64,000 nt of DNA from Synergistaceae bacterium (GCA_031272035.1 JAISUO010000024.1:1-64000); one strand, 5' to 3'; counted from the stretch's first letter, positions 32,493 through 41,649 are shown. The notes: generated by a model from the letters alone, not told the origin. Numbers and translations are program-made.

Positions 32493-34034
32493 CTAGAAGG
32501 AAACGAAGGTGCGGAAACGAAGAACCTGAGGATCCGGGAAGTGCAGATTGTCGTCCGAGTCGAAGGCGCTGTAGGCCAGGCCGAACTGAACGTTGGGATT
32601 ATACCTGTAGATCACGCCCAAAGCGTAGTTCATGGTGTCGCCGCCCGCCCCGTCGAAGGAGTAGTTCGACACATAGAGGAACGTGGACCATTTGTCGTTC
32701 CAGGACTGCTTCGCGCCTGCGCGCCAGATGGACAGATCGTCGGTGATGACCGAAGGAACGCCGCTGCCCCGCCGTCCCGTCAGGGACCCGCTGTCCGTGC
32801 CGCCGAGAACCAGAGCGCCCTCGTTGGGAAGCACGAAGCCCTTCTCCAGGGAATCATACTCCAGCCACAGGCTCGTAAATTTGAGGAGGTCCTGCTTCAC
32901 ATCCACGATGGCTCTGAAGGCGCTGCGCCTGTCCGCCGTGAAGTCGTCCACAGCCCTGCCGTTCATCGAGTAATCGGCGTTCTGGTAGAAATACTGGCCC
33001 TTCAGCTCCACGTTGTTGCTGAAGTTGAAACGCAAACCGGCGTAAGCCGTCCAGAGGTTGTCGAAATCACAGGTAAGCGAATTTCCCAGGGACACTTTTG
33101 TCTGATCGTCGCCCAGGAAGTACTGACCGCCGACGTCAAAGCCCCACTGCTCCGTAAACTGCAGAGCCGCGTGCAGACCCAGTTCCCAGAAAGAAGCGTC
33201 CACATCATGACCGTACACGCCCGGATTGATGGAGGAGCGAGACACATAGGCGTTCACTCGTCCCAGGCCGAAACTCCTGCTCCAGCCCAGTCCTTCCATG
33301 GTACGATCGGTCAGCCAGGCGTCCAGCCCGAATCCGATATTTTCCGAGAAGTTCGTCTCGCCGTCCAGGTAGTATTTGGACTCGTTGTCCACGAGAAAGC
33401 GGCCGACTGTCAGAGTGGAATCCCACCAGGCCGGAAACTCCACATAGAATTTGTTGAACTGAATGTTTGAGGATTTCGTGTAAGCGTCCTGTCCGTCGTT
33501 GATGCGGATGTACAGGTGCATCCCGTCGTCCTCGCCAAACCAGCGATTGATTTCCAGGCGGCTTCTGGCGAAGGCTGCGCCGCTCTCGTCATCAAGGTCG
33601 TTCTGACCGTAGCCCACGCTGTAGAGGTCAAAACGAATGGAACCACCAAGTTTCCAACCGCCCAGGCGATTTTCCAGCTTCGTGAAACGACCGTCAAAAC
33701 TGTCGATTTTCACGCCGAGAGCGTCCAGCTCATCCTTGAACTCCACGACGAGTTTCTTCAGCATCTCCACGTCCTGACGGCTGGCTTTGGAAGTATCCAC
33801 AAGCGCCAGAGCCCGGGCGACGGTGGAAGCCATCTCGTAGCGGGTCGTGGGCTGTTTGCCCTTATACGTGCCATCCGGATAACCGGAGATAATGCCCTTT
33901 GCCGTGAGCTGGCCAATCGCGTCATGGGACCAGTGGTTCAGAGGAACGTCGATAAAGGGATTTGTCGACGCAAAAACCGGTGTGGTCACAAAAAAAGCAA
34001 CTGCCAGATATGCCGCTGCCGCATATTTTTTCAT
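32493..34034 (-). CDS. SLH-domain outer-membrane beta-barrel protein, paralogue 1
   Basis: The 513-residue protein has a signal peptide cut near VFA-STNPF (about residue 22) and one SLH domain (about residues 24-75, with FIDVPLNHWSHDAIGQLTAKG and TTRYEMASTVARAL). A short coiled coil (about 85-125) follows, then a long amphipathic beta-strand region ending in TFVSF. The terminal Phe is the outer-membrane insertion signal. In Synergistota and related diderms such SLH porins link the outer membrane to the cell wall (OmpM-like). The ATG at 34034 has an AGGGGG site. The architecture is the same as in the next gene. Confidence 0.88.
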   Translation of the reverse strand: MKKYAAAAYLAVAFFVTTPVFASTNPFIDVPLNHWSHDAIGQLTAKGIISGYPDGTYKGKQPTTRYEMASTVARALALVDTSKASRQDVEMLKKLVVEFKDELDALGVKIDSFDGRFTKLENRLGGWKLGGSIRFDLYSVGYGQNDLDDESGAAFARSRLEINRWFGEDDGMHLYIRINDGQDAYTKSSNIQFNKFYVEFPAWWDSTLTVGRFLVDNESKYYLDGETNFSENIGFGLDAWLTDRTMEGLGWSRSFGLGRVNAYVSRSSINPGVYGHDVDASFWELGLHAALQFTEQWGFDVGGQYFLGDDQTKVSLGNSLTCDFDNLWTAYAGLRFNFSNNVELKGQYFYQNADYSMNGRAVDDFTADRRSAFRAIVDVKQDLLKFTSLWLEYDSLEKGFVLPNEGALVLGGTDSGSLTGRRGSGVPSVITDDLSIWRAGAKQSWNDKWSTFLYVSNYSFDGAGGDTMNYALGVIYRYNPNVQFGLAYSAFDSDDNLHFPDPQVLRFRTFVSF

Positions 34035-34120
34035 ACTGAAATAACCCCCTAAAAATATTGCACTGACATTCTGATCTTCCGCTCGATTCTTCAGCCGAGC
34101 AACCCTGGAGAGTCCGGGAG

Positions 34121-34143
34121 TAAAGTTACCTTGTTTCCTTTCT
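34121..34143 (-). promoter_or_regulatory. Conserved leader element, SLH porin 1
   Basis: A 22-base stretch with only two differences from 36235-36256 lies 87 bases upstream of the start codon. Plus-strand core: TAAAGTTACCTTGTTTCCTT. A GATCTTCCG block nearer the gene is also shared. This suggests a common mRNA leader. Confidence 0.6.
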
Positions 34144-34147
34144 CCCG

Positions 34148-34172
34148 TTCACAGGTTCCATTCACAGGTTCA
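34148..34172. repeat. 13-bp tandem duplication in the porin 1 leader
   Basis: TTCACAGGTTCCA (34148-34160) is followed by TTCACAGGTTCA (34161-34172). It lies directly upstream of the conserved leader element. Confidence 0.7.
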
Positions 34173-34442
34173 AGGCCGCGAATCTGCTTCAGATCTTCCA
34201 CATGCATACTACAGTAAGGCATCTAATAAGTTTTCAGCCTTATTACTACTTAATTTATAAGTAATATTTACTATAAGTACCAGTTTATAAAGAAATTAGA
34301 ATGCAAAAATATAATTTATCTTTGTTATAAAAGAATTTATAAAATTATTTTTTCATTTATTTTTCTAAATCTGTTATTACAAATGCCATAATAGATCAAA
34401 TATAATATTTTATGATCGTTTCATATCGATAAATGCTACATT
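34173..34442. other. AT-rich upstream region of SLH porin 1
   Basis: Most of this stretch (especially 34220-34440) is A/T with runs such as TATAAAAGAATTTATAAAA. No open frame, RNA gene or clear repeat is seen. It probably contains the porin promoter, but several TATAAT-like hexamers compete and none can be singled out. It contrasts sharply with the GC-rich coding DNA around it. Confidence 0.5.
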
Positions 34443-34466
34443 AAAAAAAGAGGGCCGAAGCCCTCT
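34443..34466 (-). terminator. Second copy of the porin-type terminator
   Basis: AGAGGGC (34449-34455) pairs with GCCCTCT (34460-34466) around CGAA, with a T-run on the minus strand. It lies 71 bases beyond a near-identical hairpin and has no gene of its own. Confidence 0.75.
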
Positions 34467-34513
34467 CTTCCTTATAACCGCGACTGTCGAAAAATACCAT
34501 AAAACACCCCATC

Positions 34514-34540
34514 AAAAAAGGAGGGCCGAAGCCCTCCTCT
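34514..34540 (-). terminator. Intrinsic terminator of the second SLH porin gene
   Basis: GGAGGGC (34520-34526) pairs with GCCCTCC (34531-34537) around CGAA. The minus-strand transcript ends in TTTTTT. It lies about 40 bases after the stop codon at 34575. Confidence 0.85.
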
Positions 34541-34574
34541 CTTTTTGCCTTGAACTGAAACCGTTTCGCTTCGA

Positions 34575-36137
34575 TTAGAAGGAGATGAACGTACGGAAAC
34601 GGATAACGCTGGGATCCTTGAAGAAGCTGGTATTCTTCAGCTCGTCGTCGGAATCGAAAGCGCTGTAGACCAGACCGAACTGGACGTTGGGGTTGTACTT
34701 GTAGATCAGGCCGATGGCATAGTGCATAGCGCTTGCATCCGTCTCGTCGAAGGAGTAATTGGACACATACAGCAACGTGGTGAACTTGTCGTTCCACACC
34801 TGCTTGGCGCCAATCCGCCAAATGCTCAGGTCGTCCCACATAACGGAAGGAGTACCGGAACCGGGGATTCCCGACTCGCCATGGTCGAAAGCGTTGGGTT
34901 CCGTACCGCCCAGAACCAGCGCGCCGCCGTTGGGGATGACGAAGTTCTCTTCCAGGTAGTCATACTCCAGCCACAGGCTGGTGAACTTCAGCAGGCTCTG
35001 CTTCACGTCGATAATGGCGCGGAACGCGCTGGCGCTGTCGATATCAACATCTCTGCCGGCCACCGACACATCCGCATCCTGATAGTAGAACAGACCCTTC
35101 AGCTCGATGTTGTTGTTGAAGTTGAAGCGAAGACCCGCAAAAACCGTCCACATGGAGTCAAACTCGAAATCTCCAACCTTGGACCTGTCGTCGCCCGCAA
35201 AATACTGAGCGCCGATGTCAAAGCCCCACTTCTCGGTGAACTGCAGTTCGCCCATCACGAAAAGTTCCCAGGCGCCGACGCCATAGGTCGTATACTTGTT
35301 CTCCGCAGTATCGTAAGTGAAATAAGAGGTTACTGTGGGTTTCGCCACATAAGCGCTGACTCTGCCCAGACCAAAGCTCTTCCTCCAACCCAGACCGTCA
35401 ACGGTGCGGTCGGTCAGCCAGGAGTCCTGGCCGTGGCCCATGTTCTCGGAGAAGTTCGTCGTGCCGTTAAGGTAGTAAGCCGACTCCATGTCCCAGGCAA
35501 AGCGACCCACTGTCAGCGTGGAATCCCACCAGACGGGGACTTCAATAAACAACTTGTTGAACGTAATCGTATTGACCTTCGTATAAAGGTCCTGTCCGTC
35601 GTTGATACGGATGTAGAGGTGCATCCCCTCATCCTCGCCGAACCAGCGCTGAATTTCCAGACGGGTCCGGGCGAACGCCGCGCCGCTCAGGTCGTCCAGA
35701 TCATCGCTGTCATAGCTCAGATTGTAGAAGTCGAAACGAATGGAGCCACCAAGTTTCCATCCGCCCAGACGGCCCTCAATCTTCTTCAGACGGGCATCAA
35801 AGGTGTCAACCTTCACTCCAAGAGCGTCCAGTTCATCTTTGAACTCGACGACGAGCTTCTTCAGCATCTCCACGTCCTGCTTGCTGGCCTTCGTCATATC
35901 GACAACAGCCAGAGCGCGGGCGAGGGCGGAAGCCATCTCGTAACGGGTCGTGGGCTGCTTGCCCTTGTAGGTGCCATCGGGATAACCGGAAAGGATACCC
36001 TTGGCCGCAAGCTGACCGATCGCATCATAAGCCCAATGGTTCAGCGGAACGTCCATAAACGGATTCGTCGCCGCAAAAACGGGCGCCGCAACAGCGAGCA
36101 ACGCAACTACTGCTACCAGTACTGCACACTTTTTCAT
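34575..36137 (-). CDS. SLH-domain outer-membrane beta-barrel protein, paralogue 2
   Basis: This 520-residue paralogue of the downstream gene has the same order: signal peptide ending VFA-ATNPF, SLH domain (MDVPLNHWAYDAIGQLAAKG, about residues 24-75), coiled-coil spacer and beta barrel ending TFISF. The SLH and spacer regions are nearly identical between the two copies (for example KQPTTRYEMAS, EMLKKLVVEFKDELDALGVK). The barrel loops differ, for instance around residues 265-285 and 410-430. This implies tandem duplication with loop diversification. ATG 36137 has an AAGGGGGT site. The clean codon use and strong terminator suggest high expression. Confidence 0.9.
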   Translation of the reverse strand: MKKCAVLVAVVALLAVAAPVFAATNPFMDVPLNHWAYDAIGQLAAKGILSGYPDGTYKGKQPTTRYEMASALARALAVVDMTKASKQDVEMLKKLVVEFKDELDALGVKVDTFDARLKKIEGRLGGWKLGGSIRFDFYNLSYDSDDLDDLSGAAFARTRLEIQRWFGEDEGMHLYIRINDGQDLYTKVNTITFNKLFIEVPVWWDSTLTVGRFAWDMESAYYLNGTTNFSENMGHGQDSWLTDRTVDGLGWRKSFGLGRVSAYVAKPTVTSYFTYDTAENKYTTYGVGAWELFVMGELQFTEKWGFDIGAQYFAGDDRSKVGDFEFDSMWTVFAGLRFNFNNNIELKGLFYYQDADVSVAGRDVDIDSASAFRAIIDVKQSLLKFTSLWLEYDYLEENFVIPNGGALVLGGTEPNAFDHGESGIPGSGTPSVMWDDLSIWRIGAKQVWNDKFTTLLYVSNYSFDETDASAMHYAIGLIYKYNPNVQFGLVYSAFDSDDELKNTSFFKDPSVIRFRTFISF

Positions 36138-36519
36138 TTAACTTTACCCCCTTGAGTTTTGTACTGCCTGTATCGCGTCTTCCGAATTTCTTCGGCTTCG
36201 ATCCAGATCACTCGATCTTCCGAAGGGGGCCGGATAAAGTTTCCTTGTTCCCTTTCCCGCGTCCCCGGCGTTTCTCGACCTTTCTGAATTTTGCTTTCGA
36301 ATCTTCCGACGCCTTCTTTACGATTCGCTCTCCTTATTGGCTGACGGGGGAGTTGCACCTCACTTTCCTGCCTGTCGGGAATATCTGCGAATCACAGAAG
36401 CAAAAGAAATAAAACCACACAAACTGCGTAAATTATCCTACACCAAAAAAGTTTTTTTACATGAGACTTTAGAATCAATTTATAAGAGACTTTACGCCCT
36501 AAAAGACCTAGGGGAACTT
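36138..36519. other. Long leader/intergenic region of SLH porin 2
   Basis: This 382-bp gap between porin 2 and the pckG stop holds the conserved leader element (36235-36257) and a shared GATCTTCCG block (36214-36222). An inverted CCGAAG/CTTCGG pair lies near 36180-36225. No open frame is convincing. A minus-strand GATAAT near 36435 is a possible -10, without a clear -35. Confidence 0.5.
36235..36257 (-). promoter_or_regulatory. Conserved leader element, SLH porin 2
   Basis: This stretch matches 34121-34143 with two differences over 22 bases and lies 98 bases upstream of the start codon. Its position relative to the gene is nearly the same in both paralogues, as expected of a 5' UTR element. 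Confidence 0.6.
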
Positions 36520-38301
36520 TCAGGCCAGCTTCTTTTCCAGCAGCGCAAGCTCCTCTTTCAGCTTCGACGGCAGAGTATCGCCGAATTTGGCGTAGAACTC
36601 GTGAATACCCTTCACTTCTTCGTTCCACAGGGATTTATCCACGGAAAGCAGCCCTTTCAGCGTGTCTCTGGAGACGTCCAGACCCTCCAGATTGATGTCC
36701 TCCGGCCTCGGAAGCCAGCCGATGGGGCTGTCCACCGCCTCCGCCTCGTCGAAGGCCCTGGCCATGATCCACTCCAGCACCCTCATGTTGTCGCCGTAGC
36801 CGGGCCAGATGAAGTTGCCCTCGTCGTCGGTGCGGAACCAGTTGACGTTGAAAATTTTCGGCGGGTTGGGGATCTTTTTCCCCATCTCCAGCCAGTGGGC
36901 GAAGTAGTCGGCCATATTGTAGCCGCAGAAGGGCAGCATCGCCATGGGGTCGCGTCGGACGACTCCCACCGCTCCCGCCGCCGCGGCCGTCGTTTCGCTT
37001 CCCATGATGGAGCCCACGAACACGCCGTGGTCCCAGCTTCGGGACTGATAGACCAGGGGAGCGGTTTTCGCGCGGCGTCCTCCGAAGATAATCGCGGAGA
37101 TCGGCACACCCTCCGGGGCTTCGAATTTGGGGGAAATGCAGGGGCACTGACGGGCCGGCGCGGTGAAGCGGCTGTTGGGGTGCGCGCCCTTGGAGCCGTC
37201 GGAGGCGTCCCATTTTTCACCCTTCCAGTTGAGGGCGTTCTTCGGGGGGTTCTTGTCCCAGCCCTCCCACCAGATGGTGTTGTCGTCCAGATTTTGCACG
37301 ACGTTGGTAAAAATAGTGTTCTTCTGGCAGGTGAGCATGGCGTTGGGGTTGGACTTCATGTTGGTGCCAGGGGCGACGCCGAAGAAACCGGCCTCCGGGT
37401 TCACCGCCCACAGCCTGCCGTCCGGGCCAACCCGCAGCCAGGCGATGTCGTCTCCCACGCACCAGACCTTATAGCCCTTCTTCCTGTAAATCTCCGGCGG
37501 AATCAGCATGGCCAGGTTGGTTTTGCCGCAGGCGGAGGGAAAAGCGCCGGTGAGGTAGCGAACCTCGCCTTTGGGATTTTCCAGCCCCAGAATCAGCATA
37601 TGCTCCGCCATCCAGCCCTCCGTTTTCCCCAGATGGGAGGCTATGCGCAGCGCGAAGCACTTTTTGCCCAGCAGCACGTTTCCGCCGTAACCGGAGTTGA
37701 TGGACCAGATGGCGTTGTCCTCCGGGAACTGGACGATGTAACGGTCCTCTTCGCTGAGGGTCGCCTTGGAGTGCAGGCCCTTCGTAAAGTCGGAGGGGTC
37801 TTTGGCGGCGTCCAGGCATTTCAGCACACGGGTCCCGATGCGGGTCATAATGGCCATGTTCAGCACCACGTAAATGGAATCGGTGAGCTCGACTCCGAAC
37901 TTCGCAAAGGGAGACTCCGGGACGGTCATGGAAAAGGGAATCACGTACATCGTTCGGCCCTTCATCGAGCCATCGTAAAGTTTACGCAGCTTCGCGTACA
38001 TCTCGACGGGATCCATCCAGTTGTTGGTGGGGCCGGCGTCCTCTTTCCGGCGCGAACAGATGAAGGTCCGCTGCTCCACCCGCGCCACGTCGTTTAAAGC
38101 GGAACGGTGCAGGTAGCAGCCCGGCAGCTTCTCCTGATTCAGCGCGATAATTTCACCCGAACTCACACTTTGCGCCCGCAGGTCGGCGAGCTGCTCCTCA
38201 GAACCATCAATCCATACGACCGCATCCGGCTTCGTCATGGCGGCCATTTCTTCCACCCAGGCGTTGACTGCTTTGTTCTTAGTCAGTGACAAAATAAACA
38301 T
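36520..38301 (-). CDS. pckG: Phosphoenolpyruvate carboxykinase (GTP)
   Basis: The 593-residue enzyme shows the GTP-type kinase loop FPSACGKTNLAML and the NPEAGFFGVAPGTN region. The mobile-loop and metal-binding segments of the GTP family are also visible (FGGRRAKTAPLVYQSRSW and WFRTDDEGNFIWPGYGDNMR). It interconverts oxaloacetate and PEP with GDP/GTP. In amino-acid-fermenting anaerobes it may run in either direction. Length matches the family (about 600 residues). ATG 38301 sits after GCGGAAGGG. The gene appears monocistronic, between the porin genes and a divergent WG-repeat gene. Confidence 0.97.
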   Translation of the reverse strand: MFILSLTKNKAVNAWVEEMAAMTKPDAVVWIDGSEEQLADLRAQSVSSGEIIALNQEKLPGCYLHRSALNDVARVEQRTFICSRRKEDAGPTNNWMDPVEMYAKLRKLYDGSMKGRTMYVIPFSMTVPESPFAKFGVELTDSIYVVLNMAIMTRIGTRVLKCLDAAKDPSDFTKGLHSKATLSEEDRYIVQFPEDNAIWSINSGYGGNVLLGKKCFALRIASHLGKTEGWMAEHMLILGLENPKGEVRYLTGAFPSACGKTNLAMLIPPEIYRKKGYKVWCVGDDIAWLRVGPDGRLWAVNPEAGFFGVAPGTNMKSNPNAMLTCQKNTIFTNVVQNLDDNTIWWEGWDKNPPKNALNWKGEKWDASDGSKGAHPNSRFTAPARQCPCISPKFEAPEGVPISAIIFGGRRAKTAPLVYQSRSWDHGVFVGSIMGSETTAAAAGAVGVVRRDPMAMLPFCGYNMADYFAHWLEMGKKIPNPPKIFNVNWFRTDDEGNFIWPGYGDNMRVLEWIMARAFDEAEAVDSPIGWLPRPEDINLEGLDVSRDTLKGLLSVDKSLWNEEVKGIHEFYAKFGDTLPSKLKEELALLEKKLA

Positions 38302-38439
38302 CCCTTCCGCAGAGAATTTTTTACTATATTATTCACTGATAACTCAAATCAGATAAAATTGTACTCCGTTCACAAAATAAGACAAGTATTCCAAAAATAT
38401 ACTTCTTCGTCCCTTAGGGTCCGGCGCGCCCCGGTAGGC

Positions 38440-38445
38440 TATAAT
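38440..38445 (+). promoter_or_regulatory. -10 candidate for the WG-repeat gene
   Basis: A perfect TATAAT lies 55 bases upstream of the ATG at 38501. No TGN extension or good -35 is visible, so support is modest. Confidence 0.35.
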
Positions 38446-38500
38446 TCAAACGGGCAGGAGGCCCGCTGGATTTCGAACTGGAATGAGGAGATGTTGACAG

Positions 38501-39436
38501 ATGGCAATACTGCAAAATCGAGTTATAAAGACGTGCCTGTGCTGCGCGGCCCTGGTCGCGGCTCTGTCCGCGCCGCCGACGAACCGGACGGCTCCGGCGG
38601 AGGCCAGAGAGGCCAGAATCGTGGTGGATTTTCTCTACTCCGAAGCCAGGGAGTTCAGTGAAGGGCTGGCTGCGGTGAAATCCAACGACATGTGGGGCTA
38701 TATCGACCACAGGGGGAAGGTCGTCATTCCCTTTGAATACAGCGTTCCGGAGGTGGGATATTTTTCCGGAGGTTTCGCCTTCACGGGAAGCAGTTTTATC
38801 GACAGGGAAGGAACGATCGCCTTTGACGGAAAATCCTTCGAGAGTGCCCGTTCCTTTTCGGAGGGGCTGGCTGCGGTGCAGTTCGACGGGCTGTGGGGCT
38901 ACATCGATTCCACGGGAAAATACGCGCTTCCGCCCGCCTGGGAGGCCGCGGGAGATTTTTCCGGAGGAATGGCTCCCGTTAAAAAGGAGGGATTGTGGGG
39001 TTACATCGACGTTCGGGGACGTATGCTGATCAGCCCGCGTTTTCTTCGAGCCGAAGCCTACAGCGGAGAAACGGCGGCTGTGGACTACGAGGGGAAAGTC
39101 GGCTACATCGACCGGTCCGGACGGTTCGCGGTGAGCCCGCGTTACGACGAGGGCGGTCCCTTCCACAACGGCCGGGCGGCGGTTCGGGGTCCGTCCCCGC
39201 AGGGGGACTGGGGTTATCTGGACGCCCTGGGGCAGGAGACGATTTCCCGCCGCTTCAACGCGGCCGGAACCTTCAGCGATGGACTGGCTCCGGTGGCCAC
39301 GGACGCGCGCTGGGGCTATATCGACGTCAACGGGAAAATCATCCTGGACGCCATCTACGACGGCGCGCGCCCCTTCAGTGAAGGTCTGGCCGCGGTGGAG
39401 CGGGAAAACAAGTGGGGTTACATCCGGGTCCGGTAG
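38501..39436 (+). CDS. Exported WG-repeat protein
   Basis: The 311-residue protein has an N-terminal signal peptide (hydrophobic CLCCAALVAALSA, cleavage near AEA-REA around residue 36). About seven WG repeats of roughly 35 residues follow, each with FSEGLAxV...WGYID.xGkxvi (for example at residues 52-74, 118-140, 152-175 and 285-308). Such repeats form beta-rich scaffolds, usually extracytoplasmic, with no known enzymatic role. GAGGAG precedes the ATG by ten bases. It is monocistronic and ends three bases before convergent cbpA. Confidence 0.88.
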   Translation: MAILQNRVIKTCLCCAALVAALSAPPTNRTAPAEAREARIVVDFLYSEAREFSEGLAAVKSNDMWGYIDHRGKVVIPFEYSVPEVGYFSGGFAFTGSSFIDREGTIAFDGKSFESARSFSEGLAAVQFDGLWGYIDSTGKYALPPAWEAAGDFSGGMAPVKKEGLWGYIDVRGRMLISPRFLRAEAYSGETAAVDYEGKVGYIDRSGRFAVSPRYDEGGPFHNGRAAVRGPSPQGDWGYLDALGQETISRRFNAAGTFSDGLAPVATDARWGYIDVNGKIILDAIYDGARPFSEGLAAVERENKWGYIRVR

Positions 39437-39439
39437 GCA

Positions 39440-40357
39440 TCATTTATTATCCAGCTTCGCCAGTTCCTCCCACAGCTCCTTCTGCCGTTCCGTAAGATAT
39501 TTGGGTATGGCGATCTCGATGCGAACGAACAGGTCGCCATTGCTGCTCTTCTCCCGACGCGGAAGCCCTTTGCCCCTCAGCCGGAGTTTCTGCCCCCCCT
39601 GAATGCCGGGGGGAAGTTTCATTTCGACGACGCCGCTGGGGGTTTCCACGTTCACCCTGCCGCCCAGCACCGCCATCGCGGGCGTCACCTTCACCGTACG
39701 GGTGAGATTGTGCCCGTCCACCTCGAACACGGGGTCAGGGGCAATATGGAGGGTTACATAAATGTCGCCGCCTCTGGGGGATTTGCCCGGCAGGCGTATG
39801 CGGGATCCTTCCACCACGCCCCGGGGCAGATTGACGTTGATCGTCTGCGCCTCGGAGCCGGAGCTCAGACGAAGGGGCAGGGCCTTCGTTCCCCCCTGGA
39901 TCACGTCCTCCAGGGAAAGGGTCAGCTCCACCTCGCTGTCCCGCTGAATGGGTCGGGAGCGTCCGGAGACCGTGGGGCCCTTGCCTCCGGCAAACATGTC
40001 TCCCAGCCCGCCGCCGCCGAAAATCGTTCTGAAAAAGTCGCTGAAGTCGCCCAGGTCGCCGCCAAACTCCACCTGAGGCCCGCCGTTCATTGAGGAGCCC
40101 CAGCCCGGCGGAGGGGTAAAATCCTGCCCCTGCTCCCAGTTTGCCCCCAGCGTGTCGTATTTGACCCGTTTATCCGGGTCCTTCAGGACCTCGTAGGCCT
40201 CGTTGATTTCTCTGTAACGGACGTCCGCGTTTTTTTCCTTCGACACGTCCGGATGGTATTTTTTCGCCAGCTTCCGATACGCTTTGCGAATATCTTCCTG
40301 CGATGCCGTGCGCGGCACGCCAAGAATTTCATAATAGTCTTTGTACTGCACGGCCAT
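39440..40357 (-). CDS. cbpA: CbpA-type DnaJ-like co-chaperone
   Basis: The 305-residue protein has a J domain (DYYEILGVPRTASQEDIRKA, HPD motif at about residues 35-37). A Gly/Phe-rich linker (about 75-120) and two C-terminal substrate-binding beta domains (CTD I/II) follow. The zinc-finger domain of DnaJ is missing, which defines the type II/CbpA class. It stimulates DnaK ATPase. It is last in the hrcA-grpE-dnaK-dnaJ operon, 85 bases after dnaJ. ATG 40357 has a GGGGGTGG site. Confidence 0.92.
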   Translation of the reverse strand: MAVQYKDYYEILGVPRTASQEDIRKAYRKLAKKYHPDVSKEKNADVRYREINEAYEVLKDPDKRVKYDTLGANWEQGQDFTPPPGWGSSMNGGPQVEFGGDLGDFSDFFRTIFGGGGLGDMFAGGKGPTVSGRSRPIQRDSEVELTLSLEDVIQGGTKALPLRLSSGSEAQTINVNLPRGVVEGSRIRLPGKSPRGGDIYVTLHIAPDPVFEVDGHNLTRTVKVTPAMAVLGGRVNVETPSGVVEMKLPPGIQGGQKLRLRGKGLPRREKSSNGDLFVRIEIAIPKYLTERQKELWEELAKLDNK

Positions 40358-40442
40358 AGTTATCCACCCCCGCTGACCTCCCGGGGTTTTTGCGCCGATT
40401 CGGAATCAGCGCCTCCAAATCGGCGCCGGTCTTCATCCCCGG

Positions 40443-41570
40443 TCAGTCGAAAAGCTTTTTAAATTTATCGAAGATCCCCTCTTCGGAGGAGACGGGGACC
40501 TTCATTTCATGGGCCAGTTCGTTCACAAGGGACCTCTGTTTATCGGTGAGCTTCGAGGGAACGTCGATAAACACGTGCACATAAAGATCTCCCCGTCCCC
40601 TGGCTCCCCGCAGCCGGGGCATACCCAGGCCCTTAACCTTCAGGACCCGGCCCTGCGTGGTCCCCGGGGGAATGTCGATTTTTTCCATTCCGTCGATGAG
40701 CGTGGGAATCTCCACAGAGGTCCCCAGAACCGCCTGAGGCCAGGTGAGAAGCAGCCGGCTGTGCAGGTCTCCGCCGTCCCGTTCGAAGCTTTTGTGACGC
40801 TCCACCTCCAGAACGAGAAATAGATCTCCGGAGGGCCCTCCGTTTGTCCCTCCCTCTCCCTCGCCGGCGATTCGCAGACGCGTCCCCGTTTCCACTCCCG
40901 CCGGAATTTTGACCTCGACTTTGTGATTGTCCCGAACCTGTCCCCGACCGCCGCATTCCGGACAGTGCTCCGCGATGACCTTTCCCTTTCCCTGACAGCG
41001 CGGGCAGGTATTGACGGAGACGAACTGACCGAAGGGAGTACGCTGGACGTTTTCAACCTGTCCGCGTCCGCCGCAGGTCTCGCAGGTTCTGGGAGACGTC
41101 CCCGGCTTCGCCCCCGTTCCGCCGCAAGCCGAACAGGAGTCCCACCGGGGGATTTCCACAGTACGGGTCACGCCGTTGGCCGCGTCCAGCAGCGTAACGC
41201 CCACGTTCATTTCCAGATCCGCGCCGCGCCGCGGCGCGTGGGGATCCGCCCGTCGTCCCCCCATACCGCCGGTGAACACCTGTTCGAACAGATCCCCGAA
41301 AAGATCTCCGAAACCCCCGCCAAATCCTCCGCCCTCGAAGGGATTTCCCGTCGTTCCGTCGGTGGTGCCGAACTGGTCGTACCGGGCGCGTTTTTCGGGA
41401 TCCCCGATGACGGAATAGGCCGCGTTGATTTTCTTGAACTTCTCCTCAGCCTCCGGGTTATTGCGGTTCGTGTCCGGATGATACTTACGAACAAGCTGCC
41501 GGTAGGCTTTTTTTATGTCTGCCTGCGAGGCGTCGCGCGAAACTTCCAGGATCTGATACAAATCTTCCAA
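40443..41570 (-). CDS. dnaJ: Chaperone protein DnaJ
   Basis: The 375-residue type I Hsp40 has a J domain with HPD near residue 31 and a Gly/Phe linker. Four CxxCxGxG zinc repeats follow (CSACGGTG, CETCGGRG, CPRCQGKG, CPECGGRG), then C-terminal peptide-binding domains. It delivers substrates to DnaK. The start is uncertain: TTG 41570 (LEDLYQIL) has GGGGTG nine bases upstream. A GTG at 41582 lies in frame but sits inside that site. A promoter candidate in the dnaK-dnaJ gap may give extra expression. Confidence 0.95.
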   Translation of the reverse strand: MEDLYQILEVSRDASQADIKKAYRQLVRKYHPDTNRNNPEAEEKFKKINAAYSVIGDPEKRARYDQFGTTDGTTGNPFEGGGFGGGFGDLFGDLFEQVFTGGMGGRRADPHAPRRGADLEMNVGVTLLDAANGVTRTVEIPRWDSCSACGGTGAKPGTSPRTCETCGGRGQVENVQRTPFGQFVSVNTCPRCQGKGKVIAEHCPECGGRGQVRDNHKVEVKIPAGVETGTRLRIAGEGEGGTNGGPSGDLFLVLEVERHKSFERDGGDLHSRLLLTWPQAVLGTSVEIPTLIDGMEKIDIPPGTTQGRVLKVKGLGMPRLRGARGRGDLYVHVFIDVPSKLTDKQRSLVNELAHEMKVPVSSEEGIFDKFKKLFD

Positions 41571-41649
41571 TTTACAAAACACCCCGTAACAAGAGAAAAC
41601 TGTAAAGAAACGGAGAAAGGATTCTGCCTCTCTCTGCGCAATCCGTCAG

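Noticed and set aside
32493-36137. Phage or prophage origin for the porin region
   Set aside because: No integrase, portal, capsid or att-like repeats are present; the proteins are typical SLH outer-membrane proteins.
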